A DNA stretch of 64,000 nucleotides, from contig JACJXW010000004.1 in assembly GCA_020636405.1 (NCBI GenBank), positions 2,530,001 to 2,594,000 of the forward strand. The letters are read 5' to 3'. Position numbers and translations under genes: made by a program. Below, one piece after another: positions 23,690 to 32,641 of this stretch (its first letter is position 1; every line of letters begins with the position of its first letter). This stretch comes from Lewinellaceae bacterium (lineage in GTDB: Bacteria > Bacteroidota > Bacteroidia > Chitinophagales > Saprospiraceae). The notes below the pieces were generated by a model, which saw only the letters and a list, made by a program, of their open reading frames with translations, did no database searches and was not told where the DNA came from.

Positions 23690-26440
23690 ATGAGCACATT
23701 TACCCGTAAAAGCCTAAAGGCAGCTTTGTCTGCATTATTTATGACAATGCTCCTTACTGGCCCCATTACAAATTTCTATGCTAACACCTCAGACAATCTC
23801 GGGGGCATTGAAAGCCTTGCCAACCGGGCAAAAAATCACGAGAAAAAAAATAAAGATCAGGAGGCGGAAACCAATGATTCGGATTGTGACGGCGTGCCAG
23901 ACGCCCTCGACCAATGCCCGGGAGGAGATGATTCTGTAGATACCGACAACGATGGTATTCCGGATTGCGCAGACTGGGATGGATTTGACGCTTTGAAGCC
24001 AGAATGGAAATGTGGAAATAATGAAACAAAGGTAGTTGTTTGCCATGTTCCGCAAGGTAATCCTGATAATGCTAACACCTTGTGTGTCAGCCCCAATGCA
24101 GTGCCCACGCACATAGCCGATGGCGACTATCTTGGGCCCTGTATGGTCGTTTCTTGTGGTGGCAACGGGAACGATTGCTGCTTCTCCGGCGTACTGACGG
24201 ACAACACCCTGGCCGGCGATGGCAATCCAGGCAATGAATTGTCCGTTAACGTCTCTTCTGATGCCAATAACCAATTGGCCCTGGGCGCCGACGGAGCCCT
24301 CTTCGTCGCCCAGGATGCAGATGCAGACCCAACCAACGAATTGCAGAGCTGGTCGGATCTGCCCGGAATACCAGTTGATTTCCAGGATGGGGTGGACAAT
24401 GTGGATGATGCAGACAATGACCCGAATAATGAAAAGGATGCCGATTGGTTTAAAGCCGGCGCCACCAGTCTGTCAAATAATATTAACGACAACATCTATA
24501 CGAATGGGAAAGTAGGTATCGGGTTAAATGCCCCTGCTGCATCCCTGCATTTGGTGACGGACAACTCTTCCAACCTCTTGAAAGTCGATGGCCTGCAAAG
24601 CAATTCTATTTTCGTCAATAAAGAAGGTTATGTGGGGATAGGCACCAGCAACATCCCAACCTTCGGAGATGCCATTCTAACCGTTGGCTTTTCAAGCGTT
24701 TTTAAGAATTCCATTTTTCACAAAAAGGGGTTCATTTACACCGAAGGAGGCACGGGCAATTCCAAGGGCGCCCTGGGGTATCGCAGCTCTGACAATTCCT
24801 ATTTCTTAACCAGCCTGGGGAGTGATAAGATTGCATTTGCCATCGGGTTTAATTCACTACCTGTGGCTGAAATGAGAGCGGTACAGAATGAGGGAAAAAC
24901 GTTCCGGGTCACCACTGAGGAAGCTCAAAGTAGTCTTCCCGGACAAAAAGACATTGCCAATATTGAGCTGGAATCTTCTTACTACAATGGAAGCAGTAAT
25001 AGAGCGTTGAGCCGGTTGAGAAACGAAGTGGCCAACACTTCTACTGGAGACTACCAACTTGACTTCGAAGTAGGAGGGCAACAACGAATGTCAATCCTCT
25101 CCAATGGTAATGTTGGCATTGGCATCACGACCCCTACAGCACATTTACAGGTAAAAGGAACAAACGATTCCGGCTTCACCACGAACTTCTCCCTGGAAAA
25201 TGGTAGCGGCACACCCCTTGTGGATGTAAAAAACAGTGGAAGTGTGTACATAGACGGTGATGTCAATATTGGTGTAAGCACTCCCGACCCTCAGACAAAA
25301 CTCGACATAGATGGAAATACTTTGGTAAGAGGTATCCTGGGGGTTGGCCAAAAGGCCAATCCCGGCAATAATGAATTTTTCAGGATCAATGGCCAGTACC
25401 ATCCTTCCAAATTGGGATTTGTATTTCGTGGTGCCTCAACGAGTGGATACGAAACCATTTTTCAGATGGACGATGAGGGTACCTTCATCCATCAGAACTC
25501 GGGGATCAGAAACCTGTCTTTGGGTACTAATAGTCAAAAGATACTAACGATCCGCGATGTAGGCAAAGTAGGTATAAATACCCAAAATGCAGTTACCGCT
25601 TTCGATGTGGTCGGTATTTCTCCTATCGACGATGTTTTCTCTGTTAAAACCGGTGCCGGTGTGGAGTCCATCTATGTAGAGGATGGAGGAAAGGTGGGTA
25701 TAGGCACCACTACGCCCTCCGAAAAACTCCACGTCACCGGCAATGTCTTCGCCGACGGAGGGATCTTCATTACTTCGGACAAGCGTTTTAAGGAGGACAT
25801 CCGCCCGCTCGATGGCGCCCTCGACAAGATCAAGCGGCTAGATGGCGTGTCTTACCGGTTCCGGACAGAAGCATTCGAAAAACGGGGCTTCCCCTCTGGA
25901 TCTCAACTCGGTTTAATTGCCCAAAACCTGGAAGAGGCCTACCCCGAACTGGTCAAGACCTACGAAGACGGCTACAAAGCAGTGAATTACGATGGCCTCA
26001 TCCCCGTCCTGATCGAAGGCATCAAAGAACAACAACAACAGATCAGCCAGCTCGAAAACGAAAACAACCAGATCCGTAGGGAAATGGACGAGCTCAGAGG
26101 CATGATGCAGGAGTTCCTTGCTAATTACGAGCAGCCGGAGAAAATCGAAAACCGGACCCGGGTAAATTTGAACGGCAGCCAAAGCATCATCCTGGATCAG
26201 AACGTTCCCAACCCGTTTAAGGAGCGGACCAACATTGGGTATGTCGTACCAGCTGATGTGAAAGATGCTCATATCTACATCTTCGGCCAAACCGGAAAGA
26301 TCATGAAAAAAGTGAGGTTGCAAGCCGGTGAGGGCGTGCTGGAGGTATATGCTTCCAACCTGAGCTCCGGGATGTATTCCTACAGCCTGGTGATCGATGG
26401 GCAAGTCATGGATACTAAGAAGATGGTGGTGAACCGATAA
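23690..26440 (+). CDS. Secreted protein with peptidase S74 (endosialidase chaperone) domain and type A T9SS signal
   Basis: A 916-residue exported protein. The signal peptide is ~1-30 (TRKSLKAALSALFMTMLLTG). Residues ~62-100 hold thrombospondin type 3 (calcium-binding) text: DSDCDGVPDALDQCPGG and DTDNDGIPDC. A Cys/His module follows (~118-151, CHVPQGNPDN..CVSPNAV..H). The long central part carries repeated 'KVGIGTTTPSEKLHVTGN'-like tail-fibre strands. From ~697 an S74 domain (TSDKRFKEDIRPL, GLIAQNLEEAYPELV) is followed by a short coiled coil (~770-800, rich in Q/E) and a type A sorting domain (~830-916, DQNVPNPFKERTNIGY). S74 domains help trimeric fibres fold and may cleave themselves; here a trimeric surface fibre is inferred. 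The next gene starts 31 bp downstream. Confidence 0.85.
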   Translation: MSTFTRKSLKAALSALFMTMLLTGPITNFYANTSDNLGGIESLANRAKNHEKKNKDQEAETNDSDCDGVPDALDQCPGGDDSVDTDNDGIPDCADWDGFDALKPEWKCGNNETKVVVCHVPQGNPDNANTLCVSPNAVPTHIADGDYLGPCMVVSCGGNGNDCCFSGVLTDNTLAGDGNPGNELSVNVSSDANNQLALGADGALFVAQDADADPTNELQSWSDLPGIPVDFQDGVDNVDDADNDPNNEKDADWFKAGATSLSNNINDNIYTNGKVGIGLNAPAASLHLVTDNSSNLLKVDGLQSNSIFVNKEGYVGIGTSNIPTFGDAILTVGFSSVFKNSIFHKKGFIYTEGGTGNSKGALGYRSSDNSYFLTSLGSDKIAFAIGFNSLPVAEMRAVQNEGKTFRVTTEEAQSSLPGQKDIANIELESSYYNGSSNRALSRLRNEVANTSTGDYQLDFEVGGQQRMSILSNGNVGIGITTPTAHLQVKGTNDSGFTTNFSLENGSGTPLVDVKNSGSVYIDGDVNIGVSTPDPQTKLDIDGNTLVRGILGVGQKANPGNNEFFRINGQYHPSKLGFVFRGASTSGYETIFQMDDEGTFIHQNSGIRNLSLGTNSQKILTIRDVGKVGINTQNAVTAFDVVGISPIDDVFSVKTGAGVESIYVEDGGKVGIGTTTPSEKLHVTGNVFADGGIFITSDKRFKEDIRPLDGALDKIKRLDGVSYRFRTEAFEKRGFPSGSQLGLIAQNLEEAYPELVKTYEDGYKAVNYDGLIPVLIEGIKEQQQQISQLENENNQIRREMDELRGMMQEFLANYEQPEKIENRTRVNLNGSQSIILDQNVPNPFKERTNIGYVVPADVKDAHIYIFGQTGKIMKKVRLQAGEGVLEVYASNLSSGMYSYSLVIDGQVMDTKKMVVNR

Positions 26441-26471
26441 TAACCGAATAGCAAATATTAAAAAAATAACC

Positions 26472-28007
26472 ATGAGAACACAAAGACGTTCATTATTTCA
26501 GATCTTTCCCCCTTTCTCTCTATGCTGTGCATACCTGTTAATTATTTTGTCTTTTCTTGGCTTGGCCAGTACCACCGCATTTGGCCAGTATACAGATCCC
26601 CTGGATGTGGATTCCGATGGAGTAGTGCCGATTGACTTTGAACCGTTATCAGGCTTTATTCCAATTAGCTCTTTAGACTTCGACATTGATGGGGACGGAA
26701 GCTTAGAAACCTTGACTTTTTCGACTACTTCATCCTCTGGTGATGCCGCAACTGTATCACTTGGCTCAATACCAAGTGCTTTTCCTACACCGACAAATAC
26801 ACTTTCGAGTAAACCTAACTTTGGAAAGTCGCTCCCCCTAACTATTTCTTTTAGTGAACCAATGGTAACATTCTCTTTTGCCCTGATTGATCCACAATAC
26901 ATCACGCCACAGGTTATGGCAAGCCTTACCGGGCTAGATCTGAACACTTCTTCGCTAGGTGAAATCATCGAAGCAATGGATGCCCAAAACGACCCTAGAG
27001 GAACGATAGTGAGAGCTTTTGATGCTTCGGGAACTCCTGTCGGTGTTAACTTTTGCATTGAGGATCTGGATCCAGCTCGGCCCATCGGTGGGAACCCCAT
27101 CCTGTCTCAACTAACTGACTTATCTGCTCAAGGGGGGCCGGTATCAGCTCTTTCGATCCCCGGTGATGGGAATACCGCTGGTTTTACTTCAGACCTTTCT
27201 CTTACTGTCTTGAAGGTTACTATTGCTGCAACTACTTCGCCCTTTTCAAGTGTATCGATCGTAGCGGCTGTCCCTGGGAGTACCGGAGTACCTTCGAGTG
27301 GTGATTTTATTGCTCTTGATGACCTCGACGGAACGATTGGTGAAAACTCAGACCTGGACAATGACGGCATAGCCGACTGTTTCGACAACTGCCCTTCTAC
27401 ATCTAACCCCAACCAGGCTGACGCCGACTGCGACGGCATAGGCGACCTGTGCGACCAATGGCCCGGCTGCGATGACAATACCGATTCGGACAACGACGGC
27501 ACACCCGATTGCATCGACCTGGATGAACTAGCCCTATGGGCCTGCGGGCAAAATGGGGGCAAGGTTTCCCTGTGCCACGTTCCTCCCGGAAACCCGGACA
27601 ACCGGTACACCATTTGCGTCAGTCCGAATGCGGTGGCCTCCCACCTTGCTCATGGCGATTACATCGGCGAATGCGGGCAGGTTGCCTGCAGCGAAAGTTG
27701 GAGTGCTCCCTCCGGAAGAGCCATAAATGCAGGGGTGGAAGCATCGCCAACCGACGATTTTCTATTATATCCTAATCCGTCCAGCGGAGACATCACTTTA
27801 GACCTCAGCTTCTACCTGGGGCAACCCGTCTCGATCGTTATCCACGATCAATTTGGCCGGCGGATCTTGTCTATCCCAAAACAAGAACTCAACAGCCCAT
27901 TATTGAGGCTAAACCTGGCTGAACGGCAACTGCCCAATGGCGTTTACCTCCTCTCGGTGGAAACAACGGAAGGCCGAAAGGTGAAGCAATTTGTGCTGAT
28001 GGATTGA
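26472..28007 (+). CDS. Secreted thrombospondin-3 repeat protein with type A T9SS signal
   Basis: A 511-residue exported protein whose N-terminal hydrophobic stretch (~15-36, YLLIILSFLGLASTTAFGQ) acts as signal peptide. Residues ~40-290 form an all-beta domain with 'FEPLSGFIPISSLDFDIDGDG' and 'PLTISFSEPMVTFSFALID'. Residues ~295-350 are TSP type 3 calcium-binding repeats (DNDGIADCFDNCP, DADCDGIGDLC, DSDNDGTPDC). A Cys/His module follows (~368-401, CHVPPGNPDN..CVSPNAV..HLAHGDY) that is shared with the gene upstream. The type A domain begins FLLYPNPSSGDI. The tight 31-bp spacing to the S74 gene suggests an operon of two surface proteins. Confidence 0.85.
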   Translation: MRTQRRSLFQIFPPFSLCCAYLLIILSFLGLASTTAFGQYTDPLDVDSDGVVPIDFEPLSGFIPISSLDFDIDGDGSLETLTFSTTSSSGDAATVSLGSIPSAFPTPTNTLSSKPNFGKSLPLTISFSEPMVTFSFALIDPQYITPQVMASLTGLDLNTSSLGEIIEAMDAQNDPRGTIVRAFDASGTPVGVNFCIEDLDPARPIGGNPILSQLTDLSAQGGPVSALSIPGDGNTAGFTSDLSLTVLKVTIAATTSPFSSVSIVAAVPGSTGVPSSGDFIALDDLDGTIGENSDLDNDGIADCFDNCPSTSNPNQADADCDGIGDLCDQWPGCDDNTDSDNDGTPDCIDLDELALWACGQNGGKVSLCHVPPGNPDNRYTICVSPNAVASHLAHGDYIGECGQVACSESWSAPSGRAINAGVEASPTDDFLLYPNPSSGDITLDLSFYLGQPVSIVIHDQFGRRILSIPKQELNSPLLRLNLAERQLPNGVYLLSVETTEGRKVKQFVLMD

Positions 28008-28054
28008 CGGCCGGGATATCAGGGCAGGAGCAGCCTTTTCTACAACCCCATCCT

Positions 28055-28080
28055 GGCGCCGGGCGATATAGTCCGGCGCC
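28055..28080. terminator. GC-rich hairpin between convergent genes
   Basis: The 8-bp arms GGCGCCGG/CCGGCGCC with a 10-nt loop lie 47 bp after the TSP3 gene and are convergent with the kinase gene. There is no T run, so function as a terminator is only probable. The rest of 28008-28309 contains no recognisable gene. Confidence 0.45.
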
Positions 28081-28264
28081 ATGCCTGGGACTGTTCATGA
28101 TTCCTGGTTTCTGAGTTCCTCGTTGCCCTGGAAACCAGCGGATTAGCTTAACGCGGGCACACTTAATTGAACAATCCCCTATGCCTTTGGAGAAAACGCC
28201 GATTTTTCCTTCCATAATGCATCCGCAACCCTAAACTTCTTAACCCAGGAGACCCCCTCAAGCC

Positions 28265-28306
28265 CCTAAACACCTAAACACCTAAACACCTAAACACCTC
28301 AACACC
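28265..28306. repeat. Tandem repeat, 8-bp unit (CCTAAACA)
   Basis: About five copies of CCTAAACA end just beyond the minus-strand kinase stop (28310). It is the same type of simple array as at 9481 and 17536. Confidence 0.85.
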
Positions 28307-28309
28307 CCT

Positions 28310-31300
28310 CTACCCCTCCACCACCGGTATCCAAACCACCACCCGCGTCCCCAAAACCCTTCCGTGCTCACCCTTCAGCTCTTCCGTTTCCACCCTGCCG
28401 TGTTGCCCCTGTCCGGACAGGAGCTCCAGCCGTTTTTTCGTAATGGTCATCCCTACCGATTTGTGCAGGGGCTGGTTGTGCTTTTCCAGCCGGCGCGACT
28501 GCTCGATGCCCACGCCGTTATCCGTGATGCTAACCTGCAGGTGTTCATGCTCCAGTTGGAACAACAGTTCCACCTCCCCCTTTTCTTCCTTTTTGGACAG
28601 GCCGTGAATAATGGCATTCTCCACAAAGGGCTGCACCATCATGGGTGGGATCTCGATCTCGAAAGGTTCCACGCCCTCGCCCAGCTCTATGTGGTAGTCA
28701 AATTGACCCTCAAAGCGGAGCTGCTCCATTTTCAGGTAATTTTCCAGTAGCTGCAGCTCGTCTTCCAGGGTGACCGTTCCCGCCCGGGAGTGGTTCAGGG
28801 TGGCCCGGACCAGTTTGGCGAAAGTGCCCAGGTAGTGATTGGCGGCAACTTTGTCTCCTTTGTTGATGAAATTAGAGATGGAGGTGAGGCAGTTGAAGAT
28901 GAAGTGCGGGTTCATCTGGGCGCGCAGGGCCGAGCGCTCCAGTTCCGACAGCTGTTTGGCCGTTTCGGCTTCGCGGCGGATCTGGCTGGTGCGGAACAGG
29001 TAAAGGCGGTACACCGCCAGGCCAATGATCACCGCTGCCAACGATAAAAACCACCAGGTTTGCCAGAAGGGCGGGCGGATTACAAAACTATAGGCTGTGG
29101 AATCACTCCAAAAGCCGTCGGCGTTCTGGCTTTGCACCTCGAAGGTATAGGCGCCCGCCTGTAAAGCGGAGAAGTTGACGTTTGTATTTTGGGTGGGCAC
29201 CCAGTCTTCCTGGGCGGGATACAGGCGGTAGCGGTAAGGGATGCGGGCGTTTTGCCGGTAGTCGATCGTCAGGAAATGCAGGCGGATATCGTTCTGCCGG
29301 TGGTTGAAAGCCGATAAATGCTGATCTGTTTCTTCCCTGTTCACCAAGAGCTGCCGGATGATCGGGGCCTGGGAAAAAGTATCCACGGCGTTGACATCTT
29401 CGAATTGAGCCAGCCCCCGGCCGGTGGCCACCCAAACCCGGTTTCCCCACGTCTTCACCATATTGATCCCATCGGAAGGCAGGCCGTGGGCCGTAGTCAT
29501 TTGTTCGATGGCCCACTCGCCGTCTTCCTCCCGGCGGATTTTGTTCAGCCCATTCAGGGTGCCCACCCAGATCTGCCCGGCCTTGTCGATGTGGATGTTT
29601 TCGATCATATCGGCGGTAAGGCCGTCCTCCCGGTTAAACTGGCGGATTTGATCCCCTTTCCACAAAGCCACCCCCTGCCCTTTGGTGCCGATCACCAGAG
29701 TACTGTCCGGCATCTGGGCCATATCCTCTATCCGCACCTGAAAGGCGGGATGTTCAACCGTTACCCGCATGGGATCGCCGTCGTTCCAGTTGAACAGGCC
29801 GTTATCCATACCCAACCAAACCTGTCCCGAGAGATCTTCGAGCACAACGAAGGCCCGGCCTCGGAAAAGGTTCGTTTTATAAGCATCTGCTGACCCTAGT
29901 AAGATCTGTTTTGACTTTAGGTCCATCAGGGAGATCCCCCTGTAATTCGAGATCCACATGATGTCCTTTTCCATTACCGGACTAAACTTTTTAGCGCCTG
30001 TCCCTACAAGGCCTTTTCTTGTAGGGTGTAAATAAGTGGGGCTGGTATTTTTTTTACCTTCAAAATACTGTAGTGGATTCTTCCCCACCCATAATACTTT
30101 TTCCTCCTGGTCGAAGTAAAGATCATAAACAGGATCTTTTTGGGAAAAAACGGATCGTAGTGGCAAAGATTCCAGTCTTGGTTGCTGTGGATGTTTCCAA
30201 TACACCTCGGAGCCATACAATCCTATATATAGCTCCTCGGGCCCCTTGGGTGCGATAGCGGTAACGAAAGGACTCGCAAGGCCGGTTTTTTCATCGTAGA
30301 TCAGCAGTTTAAAATTCGGGGTATAGAAAACGCCGTCAGTTAGTGAGGCCATCCAATAGCCCCCTGCTTTATCCCGATAGGCTTTGGCAATGGAGTGCCC
30401 TTCCAGGTATTGCTCATATTGGCCATTCTGTAAAGCTTCCACGGAAGCATATCTTCGTATGCCTCCTCCATTGTTCAGTGTAGCCAAAAAAGCGCCCTCC
30501 TTTTCCACGCAGATGGAAATCAAGGGAAAATTAAATTGTCTTTGCCAGACAATCTCATATTGATCAATGAGATAAATGATTCCAAATTCATACAGCAAAT
30601 ACCGGTTTTTCCCTAAACTAAACAATTTTGAGCTTTGAAGGCCCCAATTTGAAAAATTGACCTCCTCCGTTTGGATCCATTCATTGCCCCTGAGAAACTG
30701 TACGGGGCCGGAGGTTTTGCAATAGGTCATTAAACGGATTAAGGAATCTCTTTTTTCCGGATCCAGAGCATGAAATGACGAATTGGTGGCCAAGGAAAAA
30801 CCTTCCGGCTCCATCACGATCTTTCCCTCAAAAAAACGGCTTTGGAAAAGCTCGTGTTCTCCGTCCCTGGTTATTTTCAAAATACCGAGCTCGACCAGGC
30901 AGGTATATACCGTTTCTTCCTGATCGACGTAGAATTGCTGGGCAATATTGAAGCGGTCCCGGTATAGCTGAATGGTATCATTATGAGCGTAAGCATAGAT
31001 GCTGTCCTGCTGGAAATAATACAGGCGTCCGCTCATGGTATTCATCCAGATGAGGCCCTGCGGGCCTTCCAGCAGTTCGAAGACAACGTTGTCCTTCAAC
31101 CCTTCCCGGGCGCCGAAGTTCTGGAAGGTGTAGCCGTCAAACCGGCTCACTCCGTTGTCGGTGCCGAACCACATGTAGCCTTCGCTGTCCTGAAGGATGC
31201 AGTGTACTTCCGTGCTGGGCAGGCCGTTGTCGGTGGTGTAGTTGCGCCAGGCCGGGTGGGGGTTTTGGGCCTGGAGAGACAGGGCGAGCAGAGGGAAGAG

Positions 31301-31321
31301 GAAATGGTTTAGGTGTTTCAT
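28310..31321 (-). CDS. LytS-type histidine kinase with periplasmic two-component-regulator propeller
   Basis: A 1,003-residue sensor. The signal peptide is ~1-18. Residues ~22-640 form a periplasmic beta-propeller of Reg_prop repeats ('GLPSTEVHCILQDSEGYMWFGTDNGVSRFDG', 'IENIHIDKAGQIWVGTLNGLNKI'). A Y_Y_Y domain (~680-745, 'YRYRLYPAQEDW', 'LQAGAYTFEVQSQNADG') and one membrane helix (~755-775) follow, then a HisK family domain with the phospho-acceptor H806 in QMNPHFIFNCL. The ATPase region has NAIIHGL and ITDNGVGIEQS. Kinases of this form sense extracellular (often carbohydrate) signals and act on LytTR regulators. The orphan LytTR regulator at 22496 is a candidate partner by type, although a T9SS operon lies between them. 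Confidence 0.93.
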   Translation of the reverse strand: MKHLNHFLFPLLALSLQAQNPHPAWRNYTTDNGLPSTEVHCILQDSEGYMWFGTDNGVSRFDGYTFQNFGAREGLKDNVVFELLEGPQGLIWMNTMSGRLYYFQQDSIYAYAHNDTIQLYRDRFNIAQQFYVDQEETVYTCLVELGILKITRDGEHELFQSRFFEGKIVMEPEGFSLATNSSFHALDPEKRDSLIRLMTYCKTSGPVQFLRGNEWIQTEEVNFSNWGLQSSKLFSLGKNRYLLYEFGIIYLIDQYEIVWQRQFNFPLISICVEKEGAFLATLNNGGGIRRYASVEALQNGQYEQYLEGHSIAKAYRDKAGGYWMASLTDGVFYTPNFKLLIYDEKTGLASPFVTAIAPKGPEELYIGLYGSEVYWKHPQQPRLESLPLRSVFSQKDPVYDLYFDQEEKVLWVGKNPLQYFEGKKNTSPTYLHPTRKGLVGTGAKKFSPVMEKDIMWISNYRGISLMDLKSKQILLGSADAYKTNLFRGRAFVVLEDLSGQVWLGMDNGLFNWNDGDPMRVTVEHPAFQVRIEDMAQMPDSTLVIGTKGQGVALWKGDQIRQFNREDGLTADMIENIHIDKAGQIWVGTLNGLNKIRREEDGEWAIEQMTTAHGLPSDGINMVKTWGNRVWVATGRGLAQFEDVNAVDTFSQAPIIRQLLVNREETDQHLSAFNHRQNDIRLHFLTIDYRQNARIPYRYRLYPAQEDWVPTQNTNVNFSALQAGAYTFEVQSQNADGFWSDSTAYSFVIRPPFWQTWWFLSLAAVIIGLAVYRLYLFRTSQIRREAETAKQLSELERSALRAQMNPHFIFNCLTSISNFINKGDKVAANHYLGTFAKLVRATLNHSRAGTVTLEDELQLLENYLKMEQLRFEGQFDYHIELGEGVEPFEIEIPPMMVQPFVENAIIHGLSKKEEKGEVELLFQLEHEHLQVSITDNGVGIEQSRRLEKHNQPLHKSVGMTITKKRLELLSGQGQHGRVETEELKGEHGRVLGTRVVVWIPVVEG

Positions 31322-31434
31322 TTTTGTGTTTTATGGGCCAGGCTTTTTTATTTTAAGTAGGATAATTCAAGCGCTAATGGCAGCCTATGCATAAAGCTAC
31401 GGCAGCCTGTGAAAAATTAGCGCTTGAAGGTATC

Positions 31435-31465
31435 TTTAAGCGGCAATTTTCCATTGCCGCTTAAA
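31435..31465. terminator. Perfect 13-bp hairpin upstream of kinase gene
   Basis: Arms TTTAAGCGGCAAT and ATTGCCGCTTAAA with loop TTTCC. It lies about 115 bp upstream of the kinase start, read on the minus strand. It could terminate an upstream transcript or be a repeat element; no T run of more than three follows on either strand. Confidence 0.45.
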
Positions 31466-31502
31466 TTTGATACTCTTCTCACTACTGGATCGAAGAAATA
31501 CT

Positions 31503-31521
31503 CCCCCTCCTTTGGAGGGGG
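31503..31521. repeat. REP-like CCCCCTCC/GGAGGGGG palindrome
   Basis: An 8-bp stem with a TTT loop followed by TTGGGG. A similar structure with TGGAGGGG occurs at 32249-32264, and a CCCCT/AGGGG hairpin at 945-956. Such GC palindromes are common between genes of Bacteroidota. Confidence 0.55.
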
Positions 31522-31809
31522 TTGGGGAAAACTTCTCCCGGCGGGTAAGCCCTCGTCCGAAGGAAAGGGGCTATTCTCCGATCTGGTAGTCAGGAAAAAA
31601 AGTTATACTCGACCTAAATTTGTCCACTCGCCTACAGCCGGGGGGGGCAAGGTGCAGGGAAAATGTCCGTATCCTTATTTTTTAAATTTCTCAAAAGATA
31701 GGGCTTATTCTTTTTTCAGGCAAGAAAATGGTTGGCGGGATCTCACCCGCGGTTTCCAGATGGCAAAAAACCAAGCCCGTCTTCGTGCCTCAGCCGGGTA
31801 AAAAACCCG

Positions 31810-31899
31810 AAACCCCAGGAACCCCAGAAACCCCAATAACCCCAGAAACCCCAATAACCCCAATAACCCCAGAAACCCCAGAGACCCCAGAGACCCCCA
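31810..31899. repeat. Tandem repeat, 9-bp unit (CCCCAGAAA)
   Basis: Nine to ten copies of CCCCAGAAA/CCCCAATAA/CCCCAGAGA. Because 9 bp equals three codons, it stays open in all frames of one strand and gives a false Pro-Glu-Thr 'protein'. Confidence 0.85.
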
Positions 31900-32054
31900 C
31901 ATATTTCCTCACCCCCGCCGAATTTTTCTCCGAACCAACCAAATATTAAAACGCCCTGCGAAGCAGGAAGGAAGCCTGTACTTTTGGAATAATCGTCAGC
32001 AGGTATTTGTGTTGCAGGAACTCATAGAGAATAAGCTGTAAGTGGCCGGGCAAA

Positions 32055-32084
32055 AACAATTTAACAATATAGCCATCTAGCAAC
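32055..32084 (+). repeat. Dispersed intergenic repeat (TTAACAATATAGCCAT family)
   Basis: Contains the exact 16-mer TTAACAATATAGCCAT (32061-32076), also present on the opposite strand at 14938-14953. Weaker relatives are at 36984-37018 and 61650-61680. All lie between genes. Confidence 0.55.
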
Positions 32085-32248
32085 CTGTCCCGAACCTCAG
32101 TAAAATGCCCTTAGCGTCTCGAATTCGGAGCAGCATAAGTATAACTAATATTGTCCACCTACTTATTACTACTTTGTTAGTTTAAACTATTTTATAATAT
32201 ATCATCCTTCATTCATCCGGGTTGCCAAAGCGTACAGCCTGCAATTAT

Positions 32249-32284
32249 ACCCCTCTGGAGGGGTCGAGCGCAGCGAGGGGGAGG
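32249..32284. repeat. REP-like ACCCCTC/GAGGGGT palindrome with purine-rich tail
   Basis: The stem 32249-32255/32258-32264 is followed by CGAGCGCAGCGAGGGGGAGG. It lies about 70 bp before the small gene at 32336 and resembles the 31503 element. Confidence 0.5.
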
Positions 32285-32335
32285 AAAATCCGGGACATTA
32301 CATTATGATTGTTTCTAAAGTAACAAAGTAGTATT

Positions 32336-32641
32336 ATGCCTATGAAAAAAGACAATCCCCCTCTGGAAGTCGAAGCCTTCCTCTGGAACGGAAAAACCCG
32401 GCTCTCGGGCCGGTTAGTACTGGGACCAACTACGCTGGCATTTGAAGCTGACGGCTTTCATAGCAGCCACTTAGGCCTGGAAATAGACTTAGCAGACATT
32501 GTAAAACTGGAAAGCTTCCTCCTTTACGATATTGCCCGCAAGGGCCTGAAAATAACGGCCCGGAATGGCCGGGAGGGCCAGTTTATTATTCCGGATTTTG
32601 ATGTCTTTTACAGGAAACTCAAAGAGGCAATTGAAGGATAA
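32336..32641 (+). CDS. Small hypothetical protein, GRAM/PH-like pattern
   Basis: A 101-residue soluble protein, no signal peptide. Alternating strands, 'EAFLWNGKTRLSGRLVLGPTTLAFEADGF', then 'LEIDLADIVKLESF', 'KGLKITARNGREGQFIIPD' and a C-terminal helix 'DVFYRKLKEAIE', resemble the single seven-stranded GRAM/PH-like fold. Bacterial proteins of this kind are mostly uncharacterised and sometimes bind lipids or partner proteins. Codon use is like the GC-rich surroundings, unlike the AT-rich genes that follow. The ATG at 32336 is followed at once by a second in-frame ATG (32342). The fold is inferred. Confidence 0.7.
   Translation: MPMKKDNPPLEVEAFLWNGKTRLSGRLVLGPTTLAFEADGFHSSHLGLEIDLADIVKLESFLLYDIARKGLKITARNGREGQFIIPDFDVFYRKLKEAIEG

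Larger units (their letters stand above)
31322..32335. other. 1-kb gene-free patchwork of palindromes and repeats
   Basis: No ORF here looks real. Visible items are: inverted repeat 31368-31378/31416-31426 enclosing two GGCAGCCT copies; a perfect 13-bp hairpin 31435-31465; a CCCCCTCC/GGAGGGGG hairpin 31503-31521; a 9-bp tandem array 31810-31899; a CCGAATTTTTC motif at 31918; a dispersed repeat at 32055-32084; and an ACCCCTC/GAGGGGT hairpin at 32249-32264. It may be a site where short repeat elements accumulate. Confidence 0.6.

Noticed and set aside
31424..31949. Frames encoding PETP-rich or mixed peptides
   Set aside because: Products of the 9-bp tandem repeat and hairpins; no signal, no domain, no homologous look.
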